A stretch of DNA of 64,000 nucleotides. Source: Nitrosomonas sp. Nm84 (GTDB lineage: Bacteria; Pseudomonadota; Gammaproteobacteria; Burkholderiales; Nitrosomonadaceae). Made by a program: the position numbers and the translations under genes. Shown here one piece after another: positions 47,013-61,238 of the stretch (within the stretch, counting starts at the first letter, position 1; every line of letters starts with the position of its first letter). Where the stretch lies: NCBI RefSeq assembly GCF_003201565.1, contig NZ_QJJP01000002.1:62001-126000 (forward strand), given 5' to 3'. The notes under the pieces were generated by a model. That model was given only the letters and a program-made list of their open reading frames with translations, was not told the origin of the DNA and ran no database searches.

Positions 47013-47807
47013 ATGCGTTTGACGAAATTTTCACAAGTAATGACAGTTAGTATTCTGGGCTTGTTTGCGCTATCAGTTCAAGCTCAGTCAACAGGAGTAG
47101 TGGCTAAGGTGAATGGTGTAGCAATTCCGCAATCGCGTCTGGAATTAATGGTGAAAGCAAGCGTTGCGCAAGGTCAGCCAGATGGTCCGGAAATGAGAAA
47201 AGCGTTGCGAGAAAACCTGATTGCTGAAGAGATTTTAGCGCAAGAAGCAATGAAAAAGAAACTGGATAAAGATCCGGAAGTTATTACGCAGCTTGAAGTA
47301 TCCAAGCAAGCCGTATTGGTAAGAGCGTTCCAAGCTGATTACATCAAACGTAATGCAGTCAGTGATGACATCTTGCGCAAGGAATATGAAATGCTGAAAG
47401 TGCAGATGGGTGATAAAGAATATAAAGCGCGGCATATTTTGGTGGACAATGAAAGTGCAGCGCGCGACATTATTGCTAACCTTAAGAAAGGCGGTAATTT
47501 TGCCAAAATCGCTGCGGAAAAATCCATTGATGATGGTAGCAAGGAAAATGGTGGTGAACTGAACTGGAGCCCACCGGCTGCCTATGTTCGTCCGTTTTCT
47601 GAAGCACTGGTCAAGTTATCGAAAGGTGGCATGACAGAACAACCAGTGCAAACTTCTTTCGGTTGGCACGTGATTCAATTAATGGATACGCGCCCGATGG
47701 AAGTCCCACCATTTGAAGAAGTGAAACAGAATATACAGCAACGTGTATTGCAGCGAGAATTTGCAACAGTTGTGCAAGATTTACGTGGTAAAGCGAAAGT
47801 GGAATAG
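47013..47807 (+). CDS. Periplasmic parvulin-type peptidyl-prolyl isomerase
   Basis: A 264-residue protein with a signal peptide (VMTVSILGLFALSVQAQ). The N-terminal chaperone-like helices are followed by a single parvulin domain (about 130-235) with KARHILVDNESAARDII, NGGELNWSPPAAYVRPF and QTSFGWHVIQLMDTRP. It likely helps folding of outer membrane proteins in the periplasm. It lies 158 bp after yciI. Confidence 0.93.
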   Translation: MRLTKFSQVMTVSILGLFALSVQAQSTGVVAKVNGVAIPQSRLELMVKASVAQGQPDGPEMRKALRENLIAEEILAQEAMKKKLDKDPEVITQLEVSKQAVLVRAFQADYIKRNAVSDDILRKEYEMLKVQMGDKEYKARHILVDNESAARDIIANLKKGGNFAKIAAEKSIDDGSKENGGELNWSPPAAYVRPFSEALVKLSKGGMTEQPVQTSFGWHVIQLMDTRPMEVPPFEEVKQNIQQRVLQREFATVVQDLRGKAKVE

Positions 47808-47827
47808 TATTTCTGGATTGTCGAGCT

Positions 47828-47882
47828 ACCACGGGTAGATTGAGTTCTTTAATAACTAGAGCACAATTTCTCTACCCGTGGT
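47828..47882. terminator. Inverted repeat between PPIase and alr genes
   Basis: ACCACGGGTAGA (47828-47839) and TCTACCCGTGGT (47871-47882) are perfect 12-bp inverted arms. The right arm lies inside the 3' end of alr. The two genes converge here, so the hairpin may end transcription in both directions. Confidence 0.55.
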
Positions 47883-48928
47883 GCTAAGGCGCAAAGCAGT
47901 TCATAACTGGTTGTGCCGGCCCGATGAGCGACTTCATCAACCGATACGCCTGCTCCCCAAAGAATAACCGGACTGTTTAGTCCGGCGTTCTCAATTTCTG
48001 TTAAGTCTACAGCCAGCATATCCATAGACACTCGACCCAATAGACGGCTACGTTGATTGTTCACCAATACCGGTGTGTTTGTAGGTGCATGGCGTGGATA
48101 CCCATCGGCATAACCACACGCGACAATTCCGATACGCATTGGGCGATCAGCTTGGAATAGGCCGTGATAACCTACTTTGTCTCCATATTTTAGATTGTGT
48201 ATTGCGATGATCCGGCTGGAGAGTGTCATAACAGGCCGCAAGTTGAGATCTGATGCGGTTTGATCAGAAAAGGGTGAGGCGCCATATAGCATGATTCCAG
48301 GGCGTACCCAATCGGCATGTGTTTTAGGATAGCGCATGATGGCCGCTGAATTTGCAAGTGAGCGTGGATGGTTGTATTGCTTGGTAGTTAGTTCAAAACA
48401 CTGGAGCTGTTGCAGCACACTTTCTTCTTCTGAAGACTCATCGGCGCAGGCAAAATGCGTCATTAATGTAATATTGTGTGCATATCGATTTTCTTCGAGT
48501 TGCTTCATTGTTCCGGGAAATTGCTCAGGTGCCAATCCTAAGCGATTCATACCGGTATTGATTTTTATAAATAAGTTTAATTCCTGATGCTTGAAATCTA
48601 ATAGCATAGCGACTTGCTCGCTATGGTGGATGACTGCGCTTAATTGATACTGTTCAAACAGCGCTAATTCGTGTGTAGAAAAAAAACCTTCCAACAGTAG
48701 GATGGGCTGATGATAACCGGCATCGCGTAGAGATATTGCGGCATCCAACTCCAGCAGCGCAAATCCATCAGCATCTTTTAAAGCGCTGGCAGTATGAAGC
48801 AGCCCATGACCATAAGCGTCGGCTTTGATGACAGCCATTATGCGCGAGTGTGGCGCATGTTGGCGTACTATGGTCAGATTATGTGCTAAAGCAGGAAGGT
48901 CTATAGAAGCTTTGATAGGGCGCGGCAT
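47849..48928 (-). CDS. alr: Alanine racemase
   Basis: A 359-residue PLP enzyme making D-alanine for peptidoglycan. The PLP-binding lysine is in IMAVIKADAYGHGLL; INTGMNRLGL, ANSAAIMRYP, VRPGIMLYGASPF and ACGYADGYPRHAP are conserved. The start ATG at 48928 (MPRPIKAS) fits the family; the open frame extends 54 codons upstream with poor similarity and is unlikely to be translated. Confidence 0.95.
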   Translation of the reverse strand: MPRPIKASIDLPALAHNLTIVRQHAPHSRIMAVIKADAYGHGLLHTASALKDADGFALLELDAAISLRDAGYHQPILLLEGFFSTHELALFEQYQLSAVIHHSEQVAMLLDFKHQELNLFIKINTGMNRLGLAPEQFPGTMKQLEENRYAHNITLMTHFACADESSEEESVLQQLQCFELTTKQYNHPRSLANSAAIMRYPKTHADWVRPGIMLYGASPFSDQTASDLNLRPVMTLSSRIIAIHNLKYGDKVGYHGLFQADRPMRIGIVACGYADGYPRHAPTNTPVLVNNQRSRLLGRVSMDMLAVDLTEIENAGLNSPVILWGAGVSVDEVAHRAGTTSYELLCALAPRVEKLCSSY

Positions 48929-49164
48929 TGATATTGTGTCCAGAATGAGCAAGAAGCGAATATACTTTTTCGCAGGATTTTTATAATAATTTAAATTGGG
49001 TGTGTTGAATTCAACTTTCAGATAATAACCGACATAATATGATAATCTCGCGCTCTCAATGAATAGAATATGGAGAAGTGATGTGGGCATTGTTTAAGTA
49101 GCATTTAGAGCAAATGAATGACAAGAATTAACTCTTTAAAACTTACCCCTACGAGGAAATAAGC

Positions 49165-50439
49165 TTGGAACGCGGTTTTTATACTATTATGGCAGCGCAG
49201 TTTTTTTCTTCTCTGGCAGATAATGCGTTGTTAGTTGTGGCGATTGCGCTGCTGATAGATCTGCATGCTCCCGCCTACTTAACACCCATGTTGAAGTTTG
49301 TTTTTGTATTGTTTTACGTCATTCTTGCTCCCTTTGTTGGTGCATTTGCTGATTCTATGCCGAAAGGGCGCGTCATGTTTGTCAGCAATACCATTAAAAT
49401 TGTTGGCTGTGGTTTACTATTTATCGCCATGCACCAATATTTTGCATTGGCTGCCTATGCCGTTGTGGGGTTAGGCGCAGCGGCATATTCACCCGCTAAA
49501 TATGGCATATTGACCGAATTATTGCCACCTGAAAAATTGGTGATTGCCAATGGCTGGATCGAAGGATTAACGGTGGCATCTATCGTGTTGGGTACGGTCT
49601 TGGGCGGTATTCTGATTACTCCCGCTGTCGCAAGTGTTTTGTTGGAATTTGATTTTCCGCTCATCGACACGGGAATTGATAGCGCATTGGAAAGCGGCAT
49701 TTTTTTGATAGCCATCATTTACGCGATTGCAGCGTTATTTAACTTGTATATTCCTAATACCGGCGTTGACCATCGCATTCCTAAGAAGAATCCTGTTTAT
49801 CTGATTCATGAGTTTAGTCATTGTATAAAATTATTGTGGTCGGACAAACTCGGACAGATTTCGCTTGCAGTCACCACACTGTTCTGGGGGGCGGGAGCTA
49901 CGCTGCAGTTTATTGTCCTGAAATGGGCCGAAGTGGCGATGAACTATCCACTTAATCAAGCTGCTCAGCTACAAGGTGTGGTTGCTGTAGGCATTGCCGT
50001 GGGTGCGGTCATGGCAGCTAGATGGGTGTCGTTGAAGCAATCCGTAAAAGTTATTCCGCTGGGCATTGCAATGGGTATCGTTGTGATGGCTATGGTTTTT
50101 GTAAAAGATTTGTGGATCGCAATTATTTTATTGATGTTAATTGGTGGATTAGCAGGATTCTTTGTTGTACCGATGAATGCATTGTTACAACACCGAGGAC
50201 ATATTTTGATGGGAGCCGGACATTCCATCGCAGTGCAAAATTTCAATGAAAATTTGAGCATTTTGGCGATGCTGTCAGTGTATGCTGTATTGATATTATT
50301 TGAAGTGCATATTTATGTTGTCATTGTCGCTTTTGGATTATTTGTATCGATTATGATGACGTTGATTAGAAAGTGGCATTTATTGAATCAGAGTAAAGCG
50401 GATTCGCTGCATTTGATTGGTGCAAAGAAGAAGCACTGA
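49165..50439 (+). CDS. lplT: Lysophospholipid transporter LplT
   Basis: A 424-residue major facilitator protein with about 12 helices. MAAQFFSSLADNALLVVAIA and VYAVLILFEVHIYVVIVAFG bound the fold; YSPAKYGILTELLPPEKLV is the family signature. It flips lysophospholipids across the inner membrane. The start is TTG at 49165 with GAGGA seven bases upstream. The usual aas acyltransferase is not adjacent. Confidence 0.9.
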   Translation: MERGFYTIMAAQFFSSLADNALLVVAIALLIDLHAPAYLTPMLKFVFVLFYVILAPFVGAFADSMPKGRVMFVSNTIKIVGCGLLFIAMHQYFALAAYAVVGLGAAAYSPAKYGILTELLPPEKLVIANGWIEGLTVASIVLGTVLGGILITPAVASVLLEFDFPLIDTGIDSALESGIFLIAIIYAIAALFNLYIPNTGVDHRIPKKNPVYLIHEFSHCIKLLWSDKLGQISLAVTTLFWGAGATLQFIVLKWAEVAMNYPLNQAAQLQGVVAVGIAVGAVMAARWVSLKQSVKVIPLGIAMGIVVMAMVFVKDLWIAIILLMLIGGLAGFFVVPMNALLQHRGHILMGAGHSIAVQNFNENLSILAMLSVYAVLILFEVHIYVVIVAFGLFVSIMMTLIRKWHLLNQSKADSLHLIGAKKKH

Positions 50440-50481
50440 TTTCAATAGCATGAAACTTTTCAGTTGCGTGGAATAAGTGAT

Positions 50482-51213
50482 TTATTTGATGGATTGCATC
50501 GTTGATTGGGCGAAACATAAATCTTTCCAGGCCTTGGCTTTCTCCGGGAGCGCGCGTAACAAGTAGGCCGGATGATAAGTGACGATCAAGGGTATACCTG
50601 AATGATCATGTACCTTTCCTCGCAAGTTGGAAATGCTGTCTTCACAGCCAAGAAGATTCTGTGCGGCAATTTTTCCCAATGCAATGATAAGCTTAGGTTT
50701 TATTAATTCAATCTGCCGGGTTAGGTACGGTTCGCACTGACGAGCTTCGTTTAAACTGGGGTTCCTATTATTGGGCGGGCGGCATTTTACAATATTAGCG
50801 ATATAAACTTGATGATCACGTTTTAAGCCGATAGCTGCCAACATTTGATCAAGCAGTTTGCCAGCCTGCCCCACAAAGGGTTCTCCTGTTGCATCTTCTC
50901 GTGCGCCTGGACCTTCACCTACAAAGAGCCAGTCAGCATTTTCGTCACCAACGCCAAATACTGTTTGCGTGCGCGCTTGGCTTAAAGGGCAGGCAGTGCA
51001 ATGAGATGCTGATAATTTGAGCTGCTCCCAATTCATCTGTTGGATTTCCTGGGGTCGCTGCAAATCTTGTGCAGGATCAGGTAAAGCTGCTGACTTATTG
51101 ATCTCATTCGGTTGTGATGCCAGTATCTCACCGTGCGTTGGCACGGTTGACTTTAAATGCCACATCGGCGTAAGACCTAATTCTTTGAGTATTTGCTTGC
51201 GTCGGGCGCTCAT
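50482..51213 (-). CDS. Uracil-DNA glycosylase, family 4 (Fe-S)
   Basis: A 243-residue protein. [12 protein letters not shown] starts the cysteine set for the 4Fe-4S cluster, with [19 protein letters not shown] giving two more. [20 protein letters not shown] is the active-site loop and TYHPAYLLR the second motif. It removes uracil from DNA. The first about 70 residues are poorly conserved. The ATG at 51213 overlaps the rimI stop by four bases. Confidence 0.93.
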   Translation of the reverse strand: MSARRKQILKELGLTPMWHLKSTVPTHGEILASQPNEINKSAALPDPAQDLQRPQEIQQMNWEQLKLSASHCTACPLSQARTQTVFGVGDENADWLFVGEGPGAREDATGEPFVGQAGKLLDQMLAAIGLKRDHQVYIANIVKCRPPNNRNPSLNEARQCEPYLTRQIELIKPKLIIALGKIAAQNLLGCEDSISNLRGKVHDHSGIPLIVTYHPAYLLRALPEKAKAWKDLCFAQSTMQSIK

Positions 51214-51671
51214 AGCATCAGTTGCATGACCAGCGCATCTTCGCGTCCACACATGGCAGGATAGTAGCCTTTGCGCGTGGCAATGTGTTGGAAGCCCATT
51301 TGTTTATAGAGCTGTGCAGCACCGTGATTGGATTCCCGTACATCTAGGAACATCGATTTTGCATTTTTATCTTTGGCATAGTGAATGAAGTGTTGTAGGA
51401 GTTTCTTCCCCCAGCCTTTTTTTTGCCAGTCTGCGGCAATGCCAAGCGTGAGAACATGCGCTTCTTCTGGGCTCATCATCATGATGCCGTAACCCATTAG
51501 CGTATTGGTTTGTTGCAAAACTTGGCAGATATAGCCTGCTTCGATTGAATCCGCAAAATTTCCCAACGACCATGGGAAAAGAAAAATTTCTCGTTCGATA
51601 AGGATAACACGACTCAGATCCGATGGCTGCATCTTCCTGATTTCAACCATTTGTTGTTCCGTGATATTCAT
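51210..51671 (-). CDS. rimI: Ribosomal protein bS18 N-acetyltransferase RimI
   Basis: A 153-residue GNAT. HVLTLGIAADWQKKGWGKKL is the acetyl-CoA loop, FLDVRESNHGAAQLYKQMGF the following segment and RKGYYPAMCGREDALVMQ the RimI end. Acetylates the S18 N-terminus. Overlaps tsaB and the glycosylase gene by four bases each, forming tsaB-rimI-udg. Confidence 0.93.
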   Translation of the reverse strand: MNITEQQMVEIRKMQPSDLSRVILIEREIFLFPWSLGNFADSIEAGYICQVLQQTNTLMGYGIMMMSPEEAHVLTLGIAADWQKKGWGKKLLQHFIHYAKDKNAKSMFLDVRESNHGAAQLYKQMGFQHIATRKGYYPAMCGREDALVMQLML

Positions 51672-52342
51672 CGCTCACTTTCCTTTAATGCTACTTTATT
51701 ACGTATATAGATGGGAGCTGCGTTTGCTGGATCGGTATTTGATCCATCGGTAAATTTAGGTAGTGCAAGTTGTGCTATTTCTCCCGCCTGAGGATGGAAT
51801 CCATAGTGAATCTTCTGAAGATTATTATTATAAATCAATGTTAATTCTTTGCTATATACCTCAAAACCACTGCCGCATCCATTCCATTCGTTGCCTACTA
51901 TCGAGGGTGACTGTTGAGGCGAACAGAGTATGGGAGGGCTAATGATTTTCCAGGTATGGCTTGTCAATTGCTGATAGGCCGCATGATAAATTTCACCCAT
52001 ACGAGCATCAAGTGCCACAATGACTTTTTGTTCACCGGTTTTTTGCGCAACTGCTTCCAGCGTACTAATGCCAACAACAGGTAGAGTGACCGCATACGCT
52101 AAGCCTTGGGCGACTCCGCATGCTATGCGCAGACCGGTAAAAGAGCCTGGGCCTGCACCAAATGCGATTCCATCGATTTGACGCAATGTTAATTCAGCTT
52201 CCGCCAATATTTCTTGAATCATAGGCAAAAGAATTTCAGAGTGGCGACGCTCAGCAAGAATTTCCTTATTGAGAATCTTGCCATCCAGATAGAGTGCGAC
52301 TGAACAATATTCAGTTGAGGTTTCGAGGGCGAGAATTTTCAA
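51668..52342 (-). CDS. tsaB: tRNA threonylcarbamoyladenosine biosynthesis protein TsaB
   Basis: A 224-residue ASKHA-fold protein. LALETSTEYCSVALYLDGK starts it and GAGPGSFTGLRIACGVAQGL is the diagnostic motif. With TsaD and TsaE it makes the t6A modification on ANN-reading tRNAs. It is the first gene of tsaB-rimI-udg; thpR lies 44 bp upstream on the same strand. Confidence 0.95.
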   Translation of the reverse strand: MKILALETSTEYCSVALYLDGKILNKEILAERRHSEILLPMIQEILAEAELTLRQIDGIAFGAGPGSFTGLRIACGVAQGLAYAVTLPVVGISTLEAVAQKTGEQKVIVALDARMGEIYHAAYQQLTSHTWKIISPPILCSPQQSPSIVGNEWNGCGSGFEVYSKELTLIYNNNLQKIHYGFHPQAGEIAQLALPKFTDGSNTDPANAAPIYIRNKVALKESER

Positions 52343-52386
52343 GATGATTAAGTGCTCTATAGATTGTCGATGACCTTGTAGTCAAT

Positions 52387-52935
52387 TTATCGCAGGTGCC
52401 ATTGACTCAGCGGAATGTACTCAACACCACGATCGGTTTGCTTGGATTGAATGAGAAACCACTCATTAACATGCCAGATGACGGGAGTATCCAGGTTGAT
52501 TTTTGCGCCATGAGTTGCCTTCCGGATCAGCGTAACGTGGGGTTTATAGGTGCGCGTCTCAATTAAGAACCCAGCTTCTGATACTGTGCTCTTTAATGAA
52601 TCAGCGAGAGCGAACAGTGCTACAGGGAATTGTTTTGCCTGACTATATACAATCTGGTTGTGCTTCCAGTAGCAAATTTCTTCCAATTTAAATTCAAATT
52701 TTTCTGCAGAAATATTTTTCATGGCTTGCTGAAGTATTTCAAGCTGGTGAATAGCTATATTTCCTAAAAATAGCAAAGTGAGATGAATCTGCTGTATTTT
52801 GACTATGCTGCCACCGCAGCTAGATTCTAGTTGTTTGGCTTGATGAGCCAATTGTGCTTGCACAGATTTATCAGGAAAAATGGCAAAAAATACTCGAATC
52901 GGTTTTGTATCGGTATGAGTGTGCTTTTTAATCAA
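52387..52935 (-). CDS. thpR: RNA 2',3'-cyclic phosphodiesterase (LigT/ThpR)
   Basis: A 2H phosphoesterase of about 182 residues. The two catalytic motifs are HLTLLFLG and [23 protein letters not shown] is the usual beginning. There is no ATG: TTG at 52935 has AGGAAG seven bases upstream and overlaps ispF by eight; TTG at 52959 and GTG at 52941 are alternatives. The function in cells is poorly known. Confidence 0.9.
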   Translation of the reverse strand: MIKKHTHTDTKPIRVFFAIFPDKSVQAQLAHQAKQLESSCGGSIVKIQQIHLTLLFLGNIAIHQLEILQQAMKNISAEKFEFKLEEICYWKHNQIVYSQAKQFPVALFALADSLKSTVSEAGFLIETRTYKPHVTLIRKATHGAKINLDTPVIWHVNEWFLIQSKQTDRGVEYIPLSQWHLR

Positions 52936-53428
52936 TCTCACTTCCTGTTGTGCGATCAATTAAACATACAGCTTCTGCCGCAATACCTTCTTTGCGACCA
53001 ATTGCGCCCAGATGCTCAGCCGTTTTGGCCTTAATGTTAATATTGCTCGGGTGGGTTTTTAAATCTTGCGCGATATTTGCAATCATGGCAGGAATATAGG
53101 GAGCCATTTTGGGGGCTTGCGCAATAATGGTTGCGTCAATATTAACAATTTTATATTGATTGCTTTCCAGTAGACTGTATACATTGCGCAATAACAGGCG
53201 ACTATCAATATTTTTGTAGCGCGGGTCAGAATCCGAAAAATGTTGACCAATATCTCCCAATGCCGCGGCGCCTAGCAATGCATCACAAATTGCATGCAAC
53301 AACACATCGGCATCCGAATGACCGAGTAATCCCGTGTCGTAAGGGATAGTTACGCCGCCGATAATGAGTAGGCGGCCTTCAGCTAATTGATGTACATCGA
53401 AACCTTGTCCAATTCTCATGGTATTCAC
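52928..53428 (-). CDS. ispF: 2-C-methyl-D-erythritol 2,4-cyclodiphosphate synthase
   Basis: A 166-residue enzyme of the MEP isoprenoid pathway. [15 protein letters not shown] holds the Asp/His zinc ligands and [20 protein letters not shown] the next set; [19 protein letters not shown] is the end motif. ispD overlaps it by four bases. Confidence 0.97.
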   Translation of the reverse strand: MNTMRIGQGFDVHQLAEGRLLIIGGVTIPYDTGLLGHSDADVLLHAICDALLGAAALGDIGQHFSDSDPRYKNIDSRLLLRNVYSLLESNQYKIVNIDATIIAQAPKMAPYIPAMIANIAQDLKTHPSNINIKAKTAEHLGAIGRKEGIAAEAVCLIDRTTGSEID

Positions 53429-54129
53429 AAATTATTCCTTTCTTGTAGTATTAATTCGGCTAACGCCAGATCTTGAGGGTAAGTTACTTTAAAATTGTAA
53501 GCATCGCTGAGTACAAGTCTAGGATGTAGTCCTAAGGCCTCGACTGCGCTGGCATCATCCGTAATATTTGCGTTAGCTGCATTATGGAGTGCTTGAGTGA
53601 GTAGGTCATAACGGAACATTTGCGGAGTTTGTGCTTGCCATAAATTTTCTCTCGATTCGGTCTGTATTATCCGATGGCTAGCATCGATACGCTTTAATGT
53701 GTCCGCGACCGGTACGGCCAGTAACCCGCCCACTTCGTCTCCAGCTAATTCTGTGATTAGATTTTCCAGCTGAATTGAAGTTAAACAAGGTCGTGCGGCA
53801 TCGTGTACTAATATCCAGTCATTAGATTGAACCAGATCTTTTTGTTTTGCGGCAATGAGACCATTGAGAACACTTTCTGCCCGGGTTGTACCACCATGGT
53901 TTAATGCGACTAGTTTTCCTGAGAATTGTGACCAGTCGTATTTAAACCATTCAAGATCGCCGGGTGCCAGTATGACAAGAATCCTTGTAATGAGTCGATT
54001 TTGCCATAACGTATTTATGGCATGATAAATCATAGGTTGATTATTCAGTGATAGATATTGCTTAGGAAGCTCATGACCCATGCGGGAACCTGAGCCTGCT
54101 GCTGGAATTAATGCAATAAACTTTGACAT
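53425..54129 (-). CDS. ispD: 2-C-methyl-D-erythritol 4-phosphate cytidylyltransferase
   Basis: A 234-residue enzyme of the MEP pathway. [20 protein letters not shown] binds [16 protein letters not shown] [16 protein letters not shown] and [16 protein letters not shown] are conserved. The ATG at 54129 gives the family length; the longer frame adds 26 unconserved residues. Confidence 0.96.
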   Translation of the reverse strand: MSKFIALIPAAGSGSRMGHELPKQYLSLNNQPMIYHAINTLWQNRLITRILVILAPGDLEWFKYDWSQFSGKLVALNHGGTTRAESVLNGLIAAKQKDLVQSNDWILVHDAARPCLTSIQLENLITELAGDEVGGLLAVPVADTLKRIDASHRIIQTESRENLWQAQTPQMFRYDLLTQALHNAANANITDDASAVEALGLHPRLVLSDAYNFKVTYPQDLALAELILQERNNL

Positions 54130-54374
54130 CGTTGAGTTTTTGGAAAAATGGGTTAATAAAACTGACTGACCTATGAAAAATGTACGAATCTTCAGCTGCA
54201 TTTGCAAACGATTATAATTTTTTTGCTGATCTATAGTTTGAGAATGTTATGTTACCCGTTTAAAAATTGTATCTGTTGTAGTGGAGAAATATGGTTTGCG
54301 GGAATTAGTGGCAGATACTCAAGATTTGGTGTGCTAATAGGTATAATTAAGGAAATAAATTTTAGGTGAAAATT

Positions 54375-55482
54375 ATGGAAGCAGAACAAATCAACTCAAT
54401 CGCTAATCATCTTCAAGATCTGGAAAACCGAGCCAATGAATTACGGAGGTTTCTTTGACTTCGATACTAAACAAACTCGATTAAGTGAACTAACTCGATT
54501 ACTTGAGGATCCAGCTATTTGGAATGACAGTAAACGTACTCAGGAAATTGGCCGTGAGAAAAAGCTATTGGAAGATACGGTTGTCACACTGGAGACAATG
54601 GAGCATCAATTAAATGATGCCCAAGAGTTGTTTCAAATTGCGAAGGATGAATCGGATGATGCAACTCTTTCGAGTATTGCTGACGATGTTGGGAATGTGG
54701 AAAAAGTGATAGCTGATTTGGAATTTCGACGCATGTTTTCTGATCCTATGGATCCGAATAATTGTTTTGTGGATATTCAATCGGGCTCTGGAGGAACCGA
54801 AGCACAAGATTGGGCAGCGATGCTTGAGCGCATGTATTTGCGTTACTGCGAGCGGCAAGGATTCAATATCGAGGTTTTAGAGGAGTCACCGGGTGATATT
54901 GCCGGTATTAAAAATGCGACTTTAAAAGTGTCCGGTGAATACGCTTATGGGTATTTGCGCACTGAGACCGGTGTTCATCGTCTGGTCAGAAAATCGCCAT
55001 TTGATTCCGGTAATCGTCGGCACACGTCGTTTGCGAGCGTATTTGTTTACCCGGAAGTGGATGACACGATAGAAATTGAAATTAATCCGGCAGATTTAAG
55101 AATTGATACTTTTAGAGCATCAGGAGCGGGTGGCCAACATATTAATAAAACAGATTCCGCAATTCGTATTACACATAATCCCACGGGGATAGTGGTGCAG
55201 TGTCAAAGCGGACGGTCACAGCATCGAAACAAAGCAGACGCACTTGCAATGCTAAGATCAAGGTTATATGAGGCTGAGCTTCGTAAGCGAAACGATGAAA
55301 AGCAGGCCATGGAAGAGACTAAAACAGATATCGGCTGGGGGCATCAAATTCGATCATATGTACTGGATCAATCACGCATCAAAGATCTACGGACAAATTT
55401 AGAGATTGGGAACACGCAAAGTGTTTTAGATGGAGATCTAAATGCTTTTATCGAAGCAAGTCTCAAACAAGGCGCTGAATAA
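54375..55482 (+). CDS. prfB: Peptide chain release factor 2 (programmed +1 frameshift)
   Basis: RF2 read in two frames: 54375-54455 gives 27 codons ending ...NELRRFL before an in-frame TGA (54456-54458); a +1 shift continues from GAC at 54457 to 55482, for 368 residues in all. The stop-recognition motif SPF is in [14 protein letters not shown] and the catalytic GGQ in [17 protein letters not shown]. It releases peptides at UGA and UAA. The frameshift makes synthesis self-limiting. Confidence 0.96.
54445..54459 (+). promoter_or_regulatory. prfB +1 frameshift signal
   Basis: An internal Shine-Dalgarno-like GGAGGT precedes CTTTGAC by three bases. CTT TGA C is the classic slip site: the P-site tRNA-Leu moves +1 from CUU to UUU at the slow UGA stop. 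Confidence 0.95.
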
Positions 55483-55581
55483 AATATAAAGCAAAGAGCT
55501 TTGAGTGACTGAATATAAAGTGGTTTCTGGTTTTGATGGATTCGGTATGGTTTTTATATGACAATTAAGTGAAAAAATCTC

Positions 55582-55609
55582 TTGACCGGTTAAAAAGAGT
55601 CTGTATAAT
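55582..55609 (+). promoter_or_regulatory. rRNA operon promoter
   Basis: TTGACC (55582-55587) and TATAAT (55604-55609) are spaced by 16 bp, with an AT-rich stretch upstream that could be an UP element and a GC-containing discriminator (CCGC) downstream, as in stringently controlled rrn promoters. Confidence 0.8.
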
Positions 55610-55650
55610 TCCGCTTCTCGCTGCTTAGCAACACATTAAAAAGTAGCGAC

Positions 55651-55662
55651 GCTCTTTAAAAA
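55651..55662 (+). promoter_or_regulatory. rrn leader boxA antitermination site
   Basis: GCTCTTTAAAAA matches the NusB/S10-binding boxA core. A second copy (TGTTCTTTAAAAA) lies in the 16S-23S spacer at about 57713-57725. Confidence 0.75.
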
Positions 55663-55666
55663 AATA

Positions 55667-55687
55667 CAATCGATAGGTGTGAGTACT
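55667..55687 (+). other. 16S rRNA processing stem, 5' arm
   Basis: CAATCGATAGGTGTGAGTACT pairs with AGTACTCACAACCTATCGATTG at 57358-57379, one bulged base apart from perfect. The stem encloses the 16S gene and is the expected RNase III substrate. Confidence 0.8.
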
Positions 55688-55801
55688 TAATAGAAATTTA
55701 GAGTGTAAGAACTCTAATAAAGTAATTTAGTATTCGCAAGATAAGTAGATATTGATTTATTAATCAACATCAAAAACGTCAAGCGAGAGTAAAACAGAAT
55801 T

Positions 55802-57342
<1,541 letters not shown>

Positions 57343-57461
57343 GAGAAATTCTATTTAAGTACTCACAACCTATCGATTGTTTATAGGCAGAACTAAGAGC
57401 CAAAAATCCGTATCTGCTGAGTTACATGTTTGCTGATAAATGGTGCTTAGACTTATAATTA

Positions 57462-57538
<77 letters not shown>

Positions 57539-57547
57539 ACAGGTTGC

Positions 57548-57623
57548 GGGGGTGTAGCTCAGCTGGGAGAGCACCTGCTTTGCAAGCAGGGGGTCATCGG
57601 TTCGATCCCGTTCACCTCCACCA
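57548..57623 (+). tRNA. tRNA-Ala (TGC)
   Basis: 76 nt, GGGGGTG acceptor pairing with CACCTCC (one G-U), anticodon TGC in CTGCTTTGCAAGCAG, TTCGATCCC T-loop, encoded CCA. Lies nine bases after tRNA-Ile. Confidence 0.97.
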
Positions 57624-57844
57624 ATTTGAGTTTATTTTTGATTTAAGTGAATTGAGAATAATGAGGTTTAATTGCTGATGCAGAGGTATAGTTTCTGTCT
57701 GTAGTTTTTTTTTGTTCTTTAAAAATTTGGAAAAGTAAAGTATTTTATTTTAGTAGATAAAATATTGGGTTAGATTGTATCTTGATTAAAGAAATGCAGT
57801 AATGATATCTATGACAATTTGTGTTTAAGGTTGTTAAAGTTATA

Positions 57845-60778
<2,934 letters not shown>

Positions 60779-60873
60779 TATAACTTTAATGACTTGCAAA
60801 TTATTTGAATTATTTGTATGATCTGCTCTATATTTATTTTGGAATAAATACATTACTTGTAATAACCCGGTTA

Positions 60874-60989
60874 CGCTTGGCAGCCATAGCGCTCTGGACC
60901 CACTTCTTCCCATCCCGAACAGAATAGTGAAACGGAGTTGCGCCGATGATAGTGTGCATACGCATGTGAAAGTAGGTTACTGCCAGGCA
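60874..60989 (+). rRNA. rrf: 5S ribosomal RNA
   Basis: About 116 nt. CGCTTGGCAG pairs with CTGCCAGGCA at the ends; CCATCCCGAACAG and GAAACGGAG are conserved 5S motifs. Confidence 0.93.
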
Positions 60990-60996
60990 ATTCTAT

Positions 60997-61038
60997 AAAT
61001 GGCCTTTCATTAGTTAGTGAAAGGCCATTTTGTTTTAT
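60997..61038 (+). terminator. rRNA operon terminator
   Basis: AAATGGCCTTTCA pairs with TGAAAGGCCATTT (13 bp), followed by TGTTTTATT, just after the 5S gene. Confidence 0.93.
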
Positions 61039-61238
61039 TATTCGCAGAATAAGAATGCTGAAGTTCGCACGTTGTTGATATCGGTTTAAAATTTGCCAAG
61101 CGAATAAGCGCGCAGATTACTACGCAGCTGTGGATAAGTCGACCAGACTACTGAATTAGGTTTTTCCTCCTTTTGTGTTATAAAAAATAGCGATAATGGA
61201 ATAAGGATCTGTCATTTTTTTAGATTGAATCAGTCAAT

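Noticed and set aside
48929-49090. N-terminal extension of alr
   Set aside because: The extra 54 residues are AT-rich, unlike the family, and the ATG at 48928 gives the expected length.
54436-54456. prfB starting at the internal ATG at 54436
   Set aside because: It ignores the conserved first 27 codons and frameshift site, and would start RF2 inside the leader frame.
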